NCBI RefSeq assembly: GCF_025340265.1
Contig: NZ_CP022708.1
Location: forward strand, 643,501 to 707,500
DNA length: 64,000 bases
DNA from: Novosphingobium sp. 9
GTDB lineage: Bacteria; Pseudomonadota; Alphaproteobacteria; Sphingomonadales; Sphingomonadaceae
Reading direction: 5' to 3'
Under the pieces are notes generated by a model. It was not told the origin of the DNA. It was given only the letters and a program-made list of their open reading frames with translations, and did not search any database. This document shows, piece by piece, positions 36,059 through 45,541 of the stretch. How positions within the stretch are numbered: the stretch's first letter is position 1; every line of letters starts with the position of its first letter. The position numbers and the translations under genes are program-made.

Positions 36059-36649
36059 ATGACCAACGACATAACCACATCGCTGCGCCCCGCATTCGTC
36101 ATGACCGGCCTGTTCGCCGTACTGCTGGGCATCGCCTATCCGCTGGCGATGACCGGCATCGGTCAGACGCTGTTCCCGGCGCAGGCCAACGGCAGTCTGG
36201 TGAAGGAGGATGGCAAGGTGATCGGCTCGACCGTGATCGGTCAGGCCTTCACCTCGGGCCGCTACTTCAACACCCGGCCTTCGGCGGCAGGAAAGGGTTA
36301 CGACGGCCTCGCCTCGTCCGGCTCGAACCTCGGCCCGGCCTCGAAAGCGCTGCATGATCGCGTGCAGGGCGACGTCGCCAGGATGGAAGCCGCGCAGCCC
36401 GGAAAGGCGATCCCCGCCGATCTGGTGACGACGTCCGGCTCGGGCCTCGATCCCGATATCACGCCCGAGGCCGCGTATTATCAGGCCGATCGCGTGGCAC
36501 GGGTGCGCGGGATCAGCCCGCAGGCGGTCCAGATGCTCATCACCCGGAGCATCGAGGAACCGTTCCTCGGCTTCATTGGCGAGCGGCGGGTGAACGTGTT
36601 CGAACTCAATCGACGGCTGGATGCACTTCACGCTACACCAGCCCCGTGA
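36059..36649 (+). CDS. kdpC: KdpC, K+-transporting ATPase subunit C
   Basis: 196 residues with one N-terminal transmembrane helix (FVMTGLFAVLLGIAYPLAM) and a periplasmic domain carrying the family motifs SxxIGQ-F (GSTVIGQAFTSGRYFNTRPSA), SGSGLDPDITPEAA and ARVRG. KdpC assists K+ binding and assembly of the complex. AGGAGG precedes the start by seven bases. Its stop overlaps the kdpD start. Confidence 0.95.
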   Translation: MTNDITTSLRPAFVMTGLFAVLLGIAYPLAMTGIGQTLFPAQANGSLVKEDGKVIGSTVIGQAFTSGRYFNTRPSAAGKGYDGLASSGSNLGPASKALHDRVQGDVARMEAAQPGKAIPADLVTTSGSGLDPDITPEAAYYQADRVARVRGISPQAVQMLITRSIEEPFLGFIGERRVNVFELNRRLDALHATPAP

Positions 36650-39360
36650 ACGACCGTCCGACCGATCCTGATCGCCCATCGCCCGAAGCCCTCCTGCGCG
36701 CCGCCGCGCAGGAGGGCAAAGGCCGTCTGAAGATCTTCCTCGGTGCTGCGCCGGGCGTCGGCAAGACGTGGGAAATGCTCACCGAAGGTCGCCAGCGCCG
36801 GGAGAGCGGTGTCGATGTGGTGGTGGGCGTAGTCGAAACCCATGGCCGCCGCGAGACCGAAGCACTGGTCCACGGGCACGAGATCATTCCGCGCCGTACC
36901 GTCGATCACGCCGGGCACAGCCTGGGCGAGATGGACATCGACGCCATCCTCGCGCGGCATCCCCAGCTGGCGCTGGTGGACGAGCTGGCGCACACCAATG
37001 CCCCCGGCAGCCGCCATCCCAAGCGCTATCAGGATGTCGAGGAACTGCTCGATGCCGGGATCGACGTCTATTCCACGCTCAATATCCAGCACGTAGAGAG
37101 CCTGAACGATGTCGTCGCTTCGTTCACCCGTGTGCGGGTGCGTGAAACAGTGCCGGATTCGATCCTCGAACTGGCCGAGATAGAAGTCGTCGACATTCCG
37201 CCCGACGAACTGATCGAGCGGCTGAAGGACGGCAAGGTCTATGTCCCCCACGAGGCCACGCGGGCGCTGGGGCATTTCTTTTCCAAGACCAACCTCACCG
37301 CGCTTCGCGAACTGGCGTTGCGCCGCGCCGCGCAGGCTGTCGATGCGCAGATGCTGGAGCATGTGCGGGCCAACGCGCTGGCGGGCAATTTTGCGATAGG
37401 CGAGCGGATCGTCGTCGCGATCAGCGAACAGCCGCATGCGGCGGGCCTCGTGCGGGCGGGCAAACGCATGGCCGATGCGCTGCGGGCACCTTGGACGGCC
37501 GTACATATCGAGACACAGCGCGATCAAACGCTGACCGATACCGAACGGCATCAGCTGGCCGAGACGCTGGCGCTGGCCTCCCGTCTGGGCGCATCGACCG
37601 CCAGCATCCCGGCGGCCAGCGTCGTCGAAGGGCTGAGCGGCTACGCGCGCGATGCCCGTGCGACGCAGATCGTCATCGGCAAGTCGACGCGCTCGTGGTG
37701 GTTCGAGGCCCGGCACGGCTCGGTGGTGGACAGGCTGGTGCGCACCGTGGGGCAAGTGGCGGTCCACGTCCTGCCGTCCGACAACCAGACGCCCTCCGCT
37801 TCGGGTCGCAAGCCGGAACGGGAAAGGCGGCGGAGCAACTGGGGTGCCCCGCAGCACTACCTGTGGTCATTGCTGATGGTGGTGGCGATGACCGTGCTGG
37901 GCCGGGCGCTGCTGGAGGCCATCAACCTTGGCAACATCGCCTTGCTCTATCTGGTCCCGGTGATGTTCGCGGCGGCCTCGTTCTCGTTGCGGGCGGGCCT
38001 GTTCGCCGGTGTCGCCTCCAGCCTTGCCTACAACTTCTTCTTCCTGCCGCCCACCGGCACGCTGACCGTTTCCAATCCCGAGAACGTGATCTCGATCCTC
38101 GTGCTGCTGGGCGTGGCCATCGTGACCAGCCAGTTCGCGGCAAGGGTACGGGCGCAGGCCGATCTTGCCGGGTCGAGCGCGCGCCAGAATGCTGCGCTGG
38201 CCGGATTTTCGCGCCAGTTGACGACTGCCACGACACGCGACGAACTGATGCAGGCGATCTGCAGCGAGGTTGCGCGCCTGCTCAACGTGCGGGCCGTGCT
38301 GCTGCAACCCTCGCCGAACGGCCCGCAACTGAGCGCCGCCTGGCCGCCCGAGGACCGGCTCGACCAGATCGAACTGGCCGCTGCCCAGTGGGCCATCGAC
38401 AACGAACAGCCCGCCGGACGCGGCTCGGCGACTCTGACCGCTTCGGACTGGCTGTTCCATCCTCTTGGCGCATCGCTCGCCTCGGGACGTGGCGTGCTGG
38501 GCGTCCTTGGTATCTCGCGCGAGAATGCGGGCAATCCGCTGCGCTCGGACGAGGTGCCGCTGCTGATGAGCCTGATCGATCAGGCTTCCATCGCGTTTGA
38601 CCGGATGGCGCTGGAAGAGGAAAACCTGAAGACGCAGGCAGTTGGCGAGCGCGACCGGTTGCGTTCGGCGCTGCTTTCCTCGGTCAGCCATGACCTGCGG
38701 ACACCGCTCACCACGATCCTGTCCGCCGCGAAGGAAATGCGCAGGCACCCCTCCGAGGAGCTTGTCGAAACGATCGATGCCGAGGCGCAGCGGCTCAACC
38801 GGTTTGTCGCCAACCTGCTCGATATGGCGCGGGTTGAGGCAGGCGCGCTGCCGATGCGTCCCGAAGCGACCGATCTGTTCGATGCGGTGGCAGGCGCCGT
38901 GCAGGATACCCGGACAGCGTTGCAGGACCGGCGGATCGATCTGGAAATCGCCCCGGACATTCCGCTGGTACGTCTCGATCCCGTGCTGCTGCACCATTGC
39001 CTGATCAACCTGCTGGACAATGCCGGGCGCTATGGCGATCCGGGCACGCCCATTCTGGTGCGCTGTACCCGCGCCTATGACGCCTTGCTCCTGTCGGTGA
39101 TCGATCAGGGGCCGGGTATTCCCCCCGGACAGGAAAAACGCGTGTTCGAAACCTTCACGCGGCTCGAAGGGTCCGACCGCGCGCGGCACGGCACCGGGCT
39201 CGGACTCGCTATCGTGAAGGGCTTTGCCGAAGCGATGGGGCTTGCGGTGGAGGCGTCCAACAAGGCAGGTGTCGCCGAAGATACACGCGGCGCCTGTTTC
39301 ACCATTCGTATCCCCGAGGCGCTGATCATCCGGCACCCGGACAATGAGGACATGGCATGA
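36646..39360 (+). CDS. kdpD: KdpD, potassium/osmotic sensor histidine kinase
   Basis: 904 residues, GTG start overlapping the kdpC stop. Order: KdpD domain with Walker motif GAAPGVGKT near residue 33, universal-stress-like domain (about 245-375), four transmembrane helices (about 405-500), a GAF-like region, then the kinase core with phospho-acceptor His in SSVSHDLRTPLTT and ATP-binding NLLDNAGRY, GPGIPPG and GTGLGLAIV. KdpD phosphorylates KdpE when K+ or turgor is low. Complete and typical in length. Confidence 0.95.
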   Translation: MNDRPTDPDRPSPEALLRAAAQEGKGRLKIFLGAAPGVGKTWEMLTEGRQRRESGVDVVVGVVETHGRRETEALVHGHEIIPRRTVDHAGHSLGEMDIDAILARHPQLALVDELAHTNAPGSRHPKRYQDVEELLDAGIDVYSTLNIQHVESLNDVVASFTRVRVRETVPDSILELAEIEVVDIPPDELIERLKDGKVYVPHEATRALGHFFSKTNLTALRELALRRAAQAVDAQMLEHVRANALAGNFAIGERIVVAISEQPHAAGLVRAGKRMADALRAPWTAVHIETQRDQTLTDTERHQLAETLALASRLGASTASIPAASVVEGLSGYARDARATQIVIGKSTRSWWFEARHGSVVDRLVRTVGQVAVHVLPSDNQTPSASGRKPERERRRSNWGAPQHYLWSLLMVVAMTVLGRALLEAINLGNIALLYLVPVMFAAASFSLRAGLFAGVASSLAYNFFFLPPTGTLTVSNPENVISILVLLGVAIVTSQFAARVRAQADLAGSSARQNAALAGFSRQLTTATTRDELMQAICSEVARLLNVRAVLLQPSPNGPQLSAAWPPEDRLDQIELAAAQWAIDNEQPAGRGSATLTASDWLFHPLGASLASGRGVLGVLGISRENAGNPLRSDEVPLLMSLIDQASIAFDRMALEEENLKTQAVGERDRLRSALLSSVSHDLRTPLTTILSAAKEMRRHPSEELVETIDAEAQRLNRFVANLLDMARVEAGALPMRPEATDLFDAVAGAVQDTRTALQDRRIDLEIAPDIPLVRLDPVLLHHCLINLLDNAGRYGDPGTPILVRCTRAYDALLLSVIDQGPGIPPGQEKRVFETFTRLEGSDRARHGTGLGLAIVKGFAEAMGLAVEASNKAGVAEDTRGACFTIRIPEALIIRHPDNEDMA

Positions 39361-40064
39361 AATTGCGCCACAAGGTGCTTGTCGTCGATGACGAGGTTCA
39401 TATCCGCCGCCTGATACAGGCCGCGCTGACACGCGGAGACTATGCCGTCGTGGAAGCCGGGAATGCACGCGATACCCTTGACCAGTTGCGTCAGGAGCGG
39501 CCCGATGTGGTGCTTCTGGATCTTGGTCTGCCCGACCGCGACGGGCTGGAACTGGTGCCGCTGATCAAGAAGGACAGCGACGCCACGCTCATCATCGTCT
39601 CGGCACGAGAGGCGACCGATGAGAAGGTGGTTGCGCTCGATCTTGGTGCGGACGACTATCTGACGAAACCTTTCGATACCGATGAACTGCTTGCGCGTGT
39701 GCGTGTGGCCCTGCGCAATCGGGTGACGCGCGGCGGGGTCGCGGCTGCCGTGACGGTGGGGGACGTGTCGATCGATCTGATCGAGCGGCGGATCACCAAG
39801 GCAGGCGAGGAGGTCCATCTCACGCCCAAGGAATACGCCGTCGTGGAACAGCTGGCCCAGCATCCTGGGCGCGTCATCACGCATACCCAGATCATGGCGC
39901 ATGTCTGGCCTTCCGAGCACGAACGGCATGTCGAGTATCTGCGCGTGCTGGTGCGGACCTTGCGTCAGAAGCTGGAGACCGACCCGCAGCGCCCACAGAT
40001 CATCACCAACGAGGTGGGGATCGGGTATCGCTTGCGCATCCCGGCGGAGATGTCCGGCAGCTGA
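39357..40064 (+). CDS. kdpE: KdpE, OmpR-family response regulator
   Basis: 235 residues overlapping kdpD by 4 bp. Receiver domain with acidic pair DDE at VLVVDDEVH, phospho-acceptor Asp in VVLLDLGLPDRDG, Thr/Ser in IIVSARE and Lys in DDYLTKPFDTDELLARVR. The C-terminal winged helix has HLTPKEYAVVEQLAQHPGR and VEYLRVLVRTLRQKLE (family signature). KdpE activates the kdp operon on phosphorylation by KdpD; being in the same operon it also amplifies its own synthesis. Confidence 0.95.
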   Translation: MKLRHKVLVVDDEVHIRRLIQAALTRGDYAVVEAGNARDTLDQLRQERPDVVLLDLGLPDRDGLELVPLIKKDSDATLIIVSAREATDEKVVALDLGADDYLTKPFDTDELLARVRVALRNRVTRGGVAAAVTVGDVSIDLIERRITKAGEEVHLTPKEYAVVEQLAQHPGRVITHTQIMAHVWPSEHERHVEYLRVLVRTLRQKLETDPQRPQIITNEVGIGYRLRIPAEMSGS

Positions 40065-40203
40065 CGTTGGCGGCATGGGCTGGACGCAACGTCTCGCGCA
40101 AAATCGCTGAATCCTATGCGATCTCAACGCGGGTGGGCGGGTTCCCGTCTCGAATTGCTATGCGCGTGTGCGTAAGTGGAGTGCCTTCCAGAAGGGAGGC
40201 ATT

Positions 40204-40551
40204 ATGGCGTATTGGTATCAGACCCGCTTGGCTCAGGTCGGCGTTCGCGCCGGAGGCCTGATCGTGCTTGTCCTTGCCTGCGGCACCGGAACGATCCTCT
40301 ATCGGCATGTTCATGCCCATGCCCCGGCTCAGGCCACCATGGGGGAACTGGGCCTGTGCGCGCTGCTGGTCCTGCTTCTGGTTATCGGAAGCGGTCTGCT
40401 TTTCGTCGGTCCCGCGCTCTGGAAGCAAGTCCATGTTCCCGGACGATGGTCGGTTGAATTTCTGGAGCCAGCCGTGATGGAGCCGCACCCGACGGCAAGC
40501 AATGTGCATCCGCTTCCGCATCCTGCAGATACCATCCGAAAATATATGTAA
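40204..40551 (+). CDS. Small membrane protein of unknown function
   Basis: 115 residues, ATG with GGGAGG upstream. Two predicted transmembrane helices (GGLIVLVLACGTGTILY; LGLCALLVLLLVIGSGLLFVG) separated by a short His-rich loop (HVHAHAP), then a polar tail with several His and Pro residues. I do not recognise a family. It starts 140 bp after kdpE, so it may read through from kdp or have its own promoter. The two-helix hairpin resembles small transporter-associated proteins only in a general way. Confidence 0.6.
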   Translation: MAYWYQTRLAQVGVRAGGLIVLVLACGTGTILYRHVHAHAPAQATMGELGLCALLVLLLVIGSGLLFVGPALWKQVHVPGRWSVEFLEPAVMEPHPTASNVHPLPHPADTIRKYM

Positions 40552-40660
40552 TTTCTATTTCATGTCGTGTTTTACAGTCTCGCTATCAAATGGCGATGGG
40601 ATCTAATTCAGCCTCCTCGAATCGTTCGGAATAACTGGGCATATTTCTTGTGAGGAATGC

Positions 40661-41497
40661 ATGAAGACCATCGCTACGCTTGCTGTCCTGATTGCCGGTA
40701 TTGCACCTTTGAGTGCTGCTTACGCTCAGGACAGTCAGCCGCAGGAGCAGGCCACGCCCGATATCACGGTATCGGGATCGGTAGCGCTCACCTCCGACTA
40801 TCGCTTTCGCGGCGTTTCACAGTCGGACAAGGACATGGCGGTACAGGGCGGCCTGACGATCAGTCACAAGAGCGGCGTCTATGTCGGCACCTGGGCTTCC
40901 AACCTTTCGGGCTGGGGCACGTTCGGCGGGGCAAACATGGAACTCGATCTGATCGGCGGCTACAAGACGAAGCTGAGCGAGCACACTGCACTGGACGTGG
41001 GGCTGACCTGGTATGTCTATCCGGGCGGTGCCGACAATTCCGATTTCGCAGAGCCTTACGTCAAGCTTTCGGGTAATGCAGGCCGTGCCTCGCTGACCGC
41101 AGGCGTCGCCTATGCGCCCAGGCAGTATGCGCTGGCAAACGTCTCCAACGCACCGAACAGCCGGGGGCAGAAGCAGGACAACCTGTACGTCTGGGGTGAC
41201 GGGGCTTTCGCCATCGCAGGTACACCGCTCACGGCCAAGGCACACCTGGGCCACTCCAGCGGCAATCCGGGCCTCGGCCCGAACGGAACCAGCGTGACGC
41301 CGACTGGCAATTACTGGGACTGGTCGCTGGGTATGGACGCCACCTGGCACAACCTCACGCTGAACGTGTCCTACGTCGATACCAGCATCAGCCACGCCGA
41401 TGCCGCGCTTCTCCAGCCCAATTTCAGCAAGGGGCAGGATGGCACCGGATCGATTGCGGATGGCGCGGTCGTAGCCTCGCTGACTGCGGCTTTCTGA
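40661..41497 (+). CDS. TorF-family outer-membrane porin-like protein
   Basis: 278 residues with a signal peptide (ATLAVLIAGIAPLSAAYA) and the TorF opening DITVSGSVALTSDYRFRGVS, followed by S-D-K-D-x-A-V-Q-G-G. Alternating hydrophobic residues and Gly/Tyr-rich strands indicate a beta-barrel ending in an aromatic (TAAF). Family members are common in alpha- and gammaproteobacteria and are thought to be outer-membrane channels; substrate unknown. GAGGA lies at the proper distance. A strong terminator follows. Confidence 0.85.
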   Translation: MKTIATLAVLIAGIAPLSAAYAQDSQPQEQATPDITVSGSVALTSDYRFRGVSQSDKDMAVQGGLTISHKSGVYVGTWASNLSGWGTFGGANMELDLIGGYKTKLSEHTALDVGLTWYVYPGGADNSDFAEPYVKLSGNAGRASLTAGVAYAPRQYALANVSNAPNSRGQKQDNLYVWGDGAFAIAGTPLTAKAHLGHSSGNPGLGPNGTSVTPTGNYWDWSLGMDATWHNLTLNVSYVDTSISHADAALLQPNFSKGQDGTGSIADGAVVASLTAAF

Positions 41498-41510
41498 CGT
41501 TGCGCCGTGC

Positions 41511-41578
41511 GTGGGGCTCGGGAACGGCAGGGGCGCGATAAGGTCAGCATCATGCCGCCTTGCCGTAACGAGCCCCAC
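41511..41578. other. Long-range perfect stem between convergent genes
   Basis: GTGGGGCTCG (41511-41520) pairs with CGAGCCCCAC (41569-41578), and inside it ACGGCA (41524-41529) pairs with TGCCGT (41561-41566). The inner loop of about 30 nt (GGGGCGCGATAAGG onward) is unpaired. Located between the TorF stop and the terminator. It could be part of the 3' end of the TorF mRNA or a small structured RNA. Confidence 0.45.
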
Positions 41579-41587
41579 AAATGGGGG

Positions 41588-41627
41588 AAGGGCGCGGTCA
41601 TCCCAGCGGACTGCGCCCTTCTTTTAT
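41588..41627 (+). terminator. Rho-independent terminator after TorF gene
   Basis: AAGGGCGCGGTC (41588-41599), 9-nt loop, GACTGCGCCCTT (41609-41620): 12 pairs with one G-T, then CTTTTAT. The best canonical terminator in the window. Its T-run touches the stop codon of the convergent FAD gene at 41624. Confidence 0.82.
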
Positions 41628-43003
41628 AGTCCCTCGCCGCCGACCCAGTGAGCATCTGCAAGGTAACGGGCGATGTCCCAGGCCTGACGCCGGATGTCCG
41701 GGACGGCGATGATCTCCCAGGCCTCGCCCTTGGTCGGAGGTCCGGCGGCGAACAGCCTGGGATTGACCCTGCCGCCTGCATCGCGGACGCGGCCGAGCTG
41801 GTCGATGTCAATGCCGAGGCGATGCGTGTCAGGCCGCAGCAGCCCTTGCGTCAGGAGAGTACGCACAATGGGAACTGCGCACTGCGTCACATCGCTGTCT
41901 GGCCCTGCGCAGTTCAGCACGCGATCGACCGTGATTTCGTGCAGGTCCGTCTCGCCGCGCGGGCGGTACGAGATATGCGCTTGGCCATCGCCTTCAGCAG
42001 ATCCCGCAAGCTTGCCTGCGGCATAGATGAGCCGCCCTTCGTTCTCCAGTTCGTGCAGCCGTCGCGCGACTTGCGGGGCAAGCCGGTGGCGATGAATGTC
42101 CCAGTAGGGGCGCAGGTGCCGCAGGAAACGACGCTGCGCAGCCACGTCGTGGCGCCGCCAGAGGTTCTGCGTGAAGGGGCGCAATTCGTCCACGGCGGCG
42201 CGCCAATCTACTTCCTTCGCGCGCGCCCGGACCGCGTGCAGAAGCGCCGAACCACGCGCCTGCGGTTCGGGTACGGGCGACACGGCAGGCCCAAGTTCGG
42301 CGTGGGCATGCGGGCGCAGACCTCTGCGCGAGAGCAGGGTGATCCGTCCCTTGAAACCGGCATTGTCCAGCGACAGCACCATGTCCGCAGCGGTAAGGCC
42401 CGTGCCGACGAGCAGGACATGATCGAGCTTGTCGATACCTTCCAACGCCCCCGCCTGCCACGGATCGCGCGTATAGAGCGCGGGCGGCAGGGCGCTCAGC
42501 GCCGGGTGCGCGACCGGCGGGAAATTGCCGAGCGCGAGCACGAGGCTGCGGGCTTTTTCGGTCGAACCATCGGTCATGGTGACGGCCACGTCACAGTCGG
42601 TGAAGCGCACGTCGCAGGCCTCACCACGCACGATCCGCAGGCGGGGCGAGTGTCTGGCGGCTGCCTCGTCGAGCAGGTCGCGCAGATAGGCGCCATAGAG
42701 CCTGCGGGGCACGAAGCGGTTGGCCTCATCCTCGTCTGCGGGGTTCATCCACTTGAGGAAATGGCGCGGATCGTCGGGAAACGCGCCCATGTTGGCGGCG
42801 CGGACATTGAGCAGGTGCTCGGCCCGAGGCGTTCCGAAGGCAAGGCCGCGCCCCAGCTGCGGCTCGCTGCGTTCGATCAGCACGACATCGACGCCGTTGC
42901 GCAGCAGGTTCACGGCAACCAGCGTACCGGTGAACCCTCCGCCGATCACGGCGACCGGCAGCGTGTGGTCCGATGGGGCGTCGCTCTGTATGTTCACGGT
43001 CAT
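41624..43003 (-). CDS. FAD/NAD(P)-binding protein, YdhS/COG4529-like
   Basis: 459 residues from ATG at 43003 (MTVNIQSDAP). The dinucleotide-binding motif is GGGFTGTLVAVNLL (residues about 20-33) and the family element GRGLAFGTPRAEHLLNVRAANMGAF follows, split by the description. A second nucleotide site is HVLLVGTGLTAADMVLSL. This family of FAD-NAD(P)-binding proteins is widespread and mostly uncharacterised, with distant similarity to siderophore-type hydroxylases. It lies about 100 bp downstream of the third TonB receptor gene in the same direction, so shared use in one uptake/oxidation pathway is possible. Confidence 0.82.
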   Translation of the reverse strand: MTVNIQSDAPSDHTLPVAVIGGGFTGTLVAVNLLRNGVDVVLIERSEPQLGRGLAFGTPRAEHLLNVRAANMGAFPDDPRHFLKWMNPADEDEANRFVPRRLYGAYLRDLLDEAAARHSPRLRIVRGEACDVRFTDCDVAVTMTDGSTEKARSLVLALGNFPPVAHPALSALPPALYTRDPWQAGALEGIDKLDHVLLVGTGLTAADMVLSLDNAGFKGRITLLSRRGLRPHAHAELGPAVSPVPEPQARGSALLHAVRARAKEVDWRAAVDELRPFTQNLWRRHDVAAQRRFLRHLRPYWDIHRHRLAPQVARRLHELENEGRLIYAAGKLAGSAEGDGQAHISYRPRGETDLHEITVDRVLNCAGPDSDVTQCAVPIVRTLLTQGLLRPDTHRLGIDIDQLGRVRDAGGRVNPRLFAAGPPTKGEAWEIIAVPDIRRQAWDIARYLADAHWVGGEGL

Positions 43004-43045
43004 AGCCTTGAACTTACGTGCAAAATATCGAGGCAGGCAAGTGGC

Positions 43046-43084
43046 GGAGTGCGAGGCAAGGGGTCCGGTCTTGCGTCGCACTCC
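43046..43084 (-). other. Hairpin between TonB receptor and FAD protein genes
   Basis: GGAGTGCGA (43046-43054) pairs with TCGCACTCC (43076-43084), with an inner pair GCAAG/CTTGC. It sits just after the receptor stop at 43101 on the leftward transcript. No T-run follows on that strand; attenuation or mRNA 3' protection are possible. Confidence 0.4.
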
Positions 43085-43100
43085 ACCTGTTGCACAAGGA

Positions 43101-45424
43101 TCAGAAGTCCTTGCGCAGCATCACGCCTGCATAGCGCTGGTCGTCGCGCGGGACGTAGCGCACGATACCGGCATAGGTGCCGTTGGCCAGATAGCTCGAA
43201 TAGTGCTGGTTCAGGATGTTCTTGACGAAGAACCGCAACTGCCAGCCATCATCCGCGCCGAGCAGTGCGGCGCTGCCGTTCCAGATGGCATAGGACGGCT
43301 GGATCGTGCCCGGCGTCTCGGTCAGCTGGAACTGCGTCTGGCTCTGGAGCGAGACATCGCTCTGCAGTTCCAGATCGAGGCTGTCGCTCAGCGCAAAGCG
43401 ATAGGAGGCGCTTTCGTAGAGCTTCCACTTGGGCGCGTAGGGCAGTGGCTCGCCGTCGATATTGCAGCTGCTCGGTGCGCCGACCGGGCAGTTGAAGTGG
43501 ATGACCGTGGCGTCGGTATAGGCGAGCGAGGTGTTCAGCGAGAGGCCGGGGATCGGGTGGAGGCCGAAGTCCAACTCGACGCCCTTGGTCTGCACGGTGC
43601 CTGCGTTGATCAGGCGCGTGACCTGTGCGCCGCCCACCACGTCGTTGTAGTTGGCCTGATAGTTCTGGAAGCGCGTGTGATAGATCGCCAGCGCGAAGGT
43701 GATTTTGTGATCGAGCGCGGAACCCTTGATGCCGCCCTCGAACGAGTTCGAGGTTTCGGGCTTGAGCGCTTCTTCATCCAGCGGTGTCGTCGCGTTCAGC
43801 GAGCGCATATTGAAATAGGCGTTGTAGGCCGGTCCCTTGTAGCCGCGCGACCACGTGAAATAGGTCTGAAGCGTGGGCGCGACATCGTATTGCAGGCCCA
43901 CGCGCCACGAGTTGCCGTGGCTGGTCGTCGAGCCGGAAGACTGGTGATAGGCGCGGATGCCCGAGACGTCGTAGGCGCTTGAGCCAGTATTGTCCGGGTC
44001 GTTGGTCGATGTGCGCAAGTGGTAGTAGCTGAGGTCGTCCCAGGTGCTGCGATAACCCGCGATCGCCCGGAAGCGCGAGGTGAAGTTGATGTTCGCCTCA
44101 CCGAACAGCGCATAATTGTTGTTGGTCACGCCGTAATGCGCCACGCCCTCGACGTCGCTCTCCGCGCCTGAAATCAGGCGGGTCAGATCGCGGGTATAGA
44201 CCTCGTCGGTCTTGGCGTGGAGGTAATAGGCGCCGACCACGTAGTCGATCAGGCCGCCCTTGGGGAGGCGAGCCGCAGTTCCTGCGAGAACTGGTGCATG
44301 TTGACGGTGCCCAGATCCTCGCCTTCGGGAAAGGCGGCGGTCAGCGTGGCAAGCCCGTCGTAGTCCTGATGCTGGCGGTTCTTCCACTCGCGATAGGCGG
44401 TGATCGAGGTCACGGTATACTGGCCAAGATTCAGCACCGCCGTCAGCGAGCCGCCATAGTTCTTGTCGGTGACGTTGGTGTTGAAGTCGGTCGCCGCGTC
44501 GCGGTTGTCCGTGCCCGGCGTAATGCCTTCGGCGGCCAGAACGCTGGCGAGACCGGCGGAGGTGGTGACGGTGCCGGTCGGGTAGGCGATCTGGCTGACG
44601 CTCTGGTAGACACCGTTCGAGGTGGTGTCGTGCGAGTGCAGATAGTCGCCAGCCAGCGTCAGCGTCAGGTTATCGGTGGGCTTGGCCTCGATCTTGCCGC
44701 GCGCGCCGTAACGCTCGTAACCGTTGACGTGATCGCCGTTCGTCAGGTTGCGCACATTGCCGCGATAGTTGGCATAGAGGCCGTCGATGCGTGCGGTAAT
44801 GCCCGGCGCGATGCCGCCGGTGACGCCTGCCTTCAGGCGATATTCCTGGTCGGTCGTCGCCGTGCCCTCGGCGTAGGCATGGAATTGCTCGCTCGGACCG
44901 GCGGTGACGATGTTGACGACACCTGCCGAGGCGTTCTTGCCGAACAGCGTGCCCTGCGGTCCGCGCAGCACCTCGATGCGCTCCACCTCGCCGACATCGA
45001 GCGTCGCCTGTCCGGGGCGGGTGAGCACGACACCGTCCACCACGGTCGATACCGAGGATTCGACGCCCGGCGACGTGCTGATCGTGCCGACGCCGCGGAT
45101 GAAGATCGTGCGGTCCTTGTTCGAGGCACCATCGCGGAACGAGACCGAGGGCACGATCGCGCTGAGATCCTGCACGTTGTTGATCTGGCGGTCGTTCAGC
45201 GTTTGGCCGCTCACCGCGCTGATGGCGATGGGGACGTTCTGCAGCGTCTCGTTGCGATAGCGCGAGGTGACGATGATCTCGCCATTGTCATTCACGCCGG
45301 CGCTCGGCTGCTCGCCCTGCGCTGCGGCATCGTCCGCCAGAGCGGGTGTCGCCAGTGCCAGCGGCGCAATCGCAGCGCCCAGCAGCAACAGCGTGCGGGC
45401 AAGCGGGCGGGTGTTATCGGTCAT
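43101..45424 (-). CDS. TonB-dependent outer-membrane receptor (third; one-base deletion at 44262-44265)
   Basis: About 774 residues once one base is added to the four-base G run at 44262-44265. N-terminal part: signal peptide (LLLLGAAIAPLALATPALA), TonB-box-like GEIIVTSRYRN, plug (LSAIVPSVSF, TIFIRGVGT, IEVLRGPQGTLFGKNASAG). The other frame supplies the barrel from PKGGLIDYVVGAYYLHAK to the terminal VMLRKDF with final Phe. Repair joins ELRLASP to KGGLIDYV, a standard receptor junction. The sequence type fits receptors near catabolic genes in sphingomonads. Upstream 45440-45490 is AT-rich and may hold the promoter. Confidence 0.88.
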
Positions 45425-45541
45425 TGAAAGCATCTCCCTGATGTGTGCCGACAATACCTAAGTGATTAAGTAGACAAAGATAGAAAATCTATTGCGGCTT
45501 GCGGTCCGGCTTGCCCTGAGCACGGTTCGTGTTGCGCGGGC

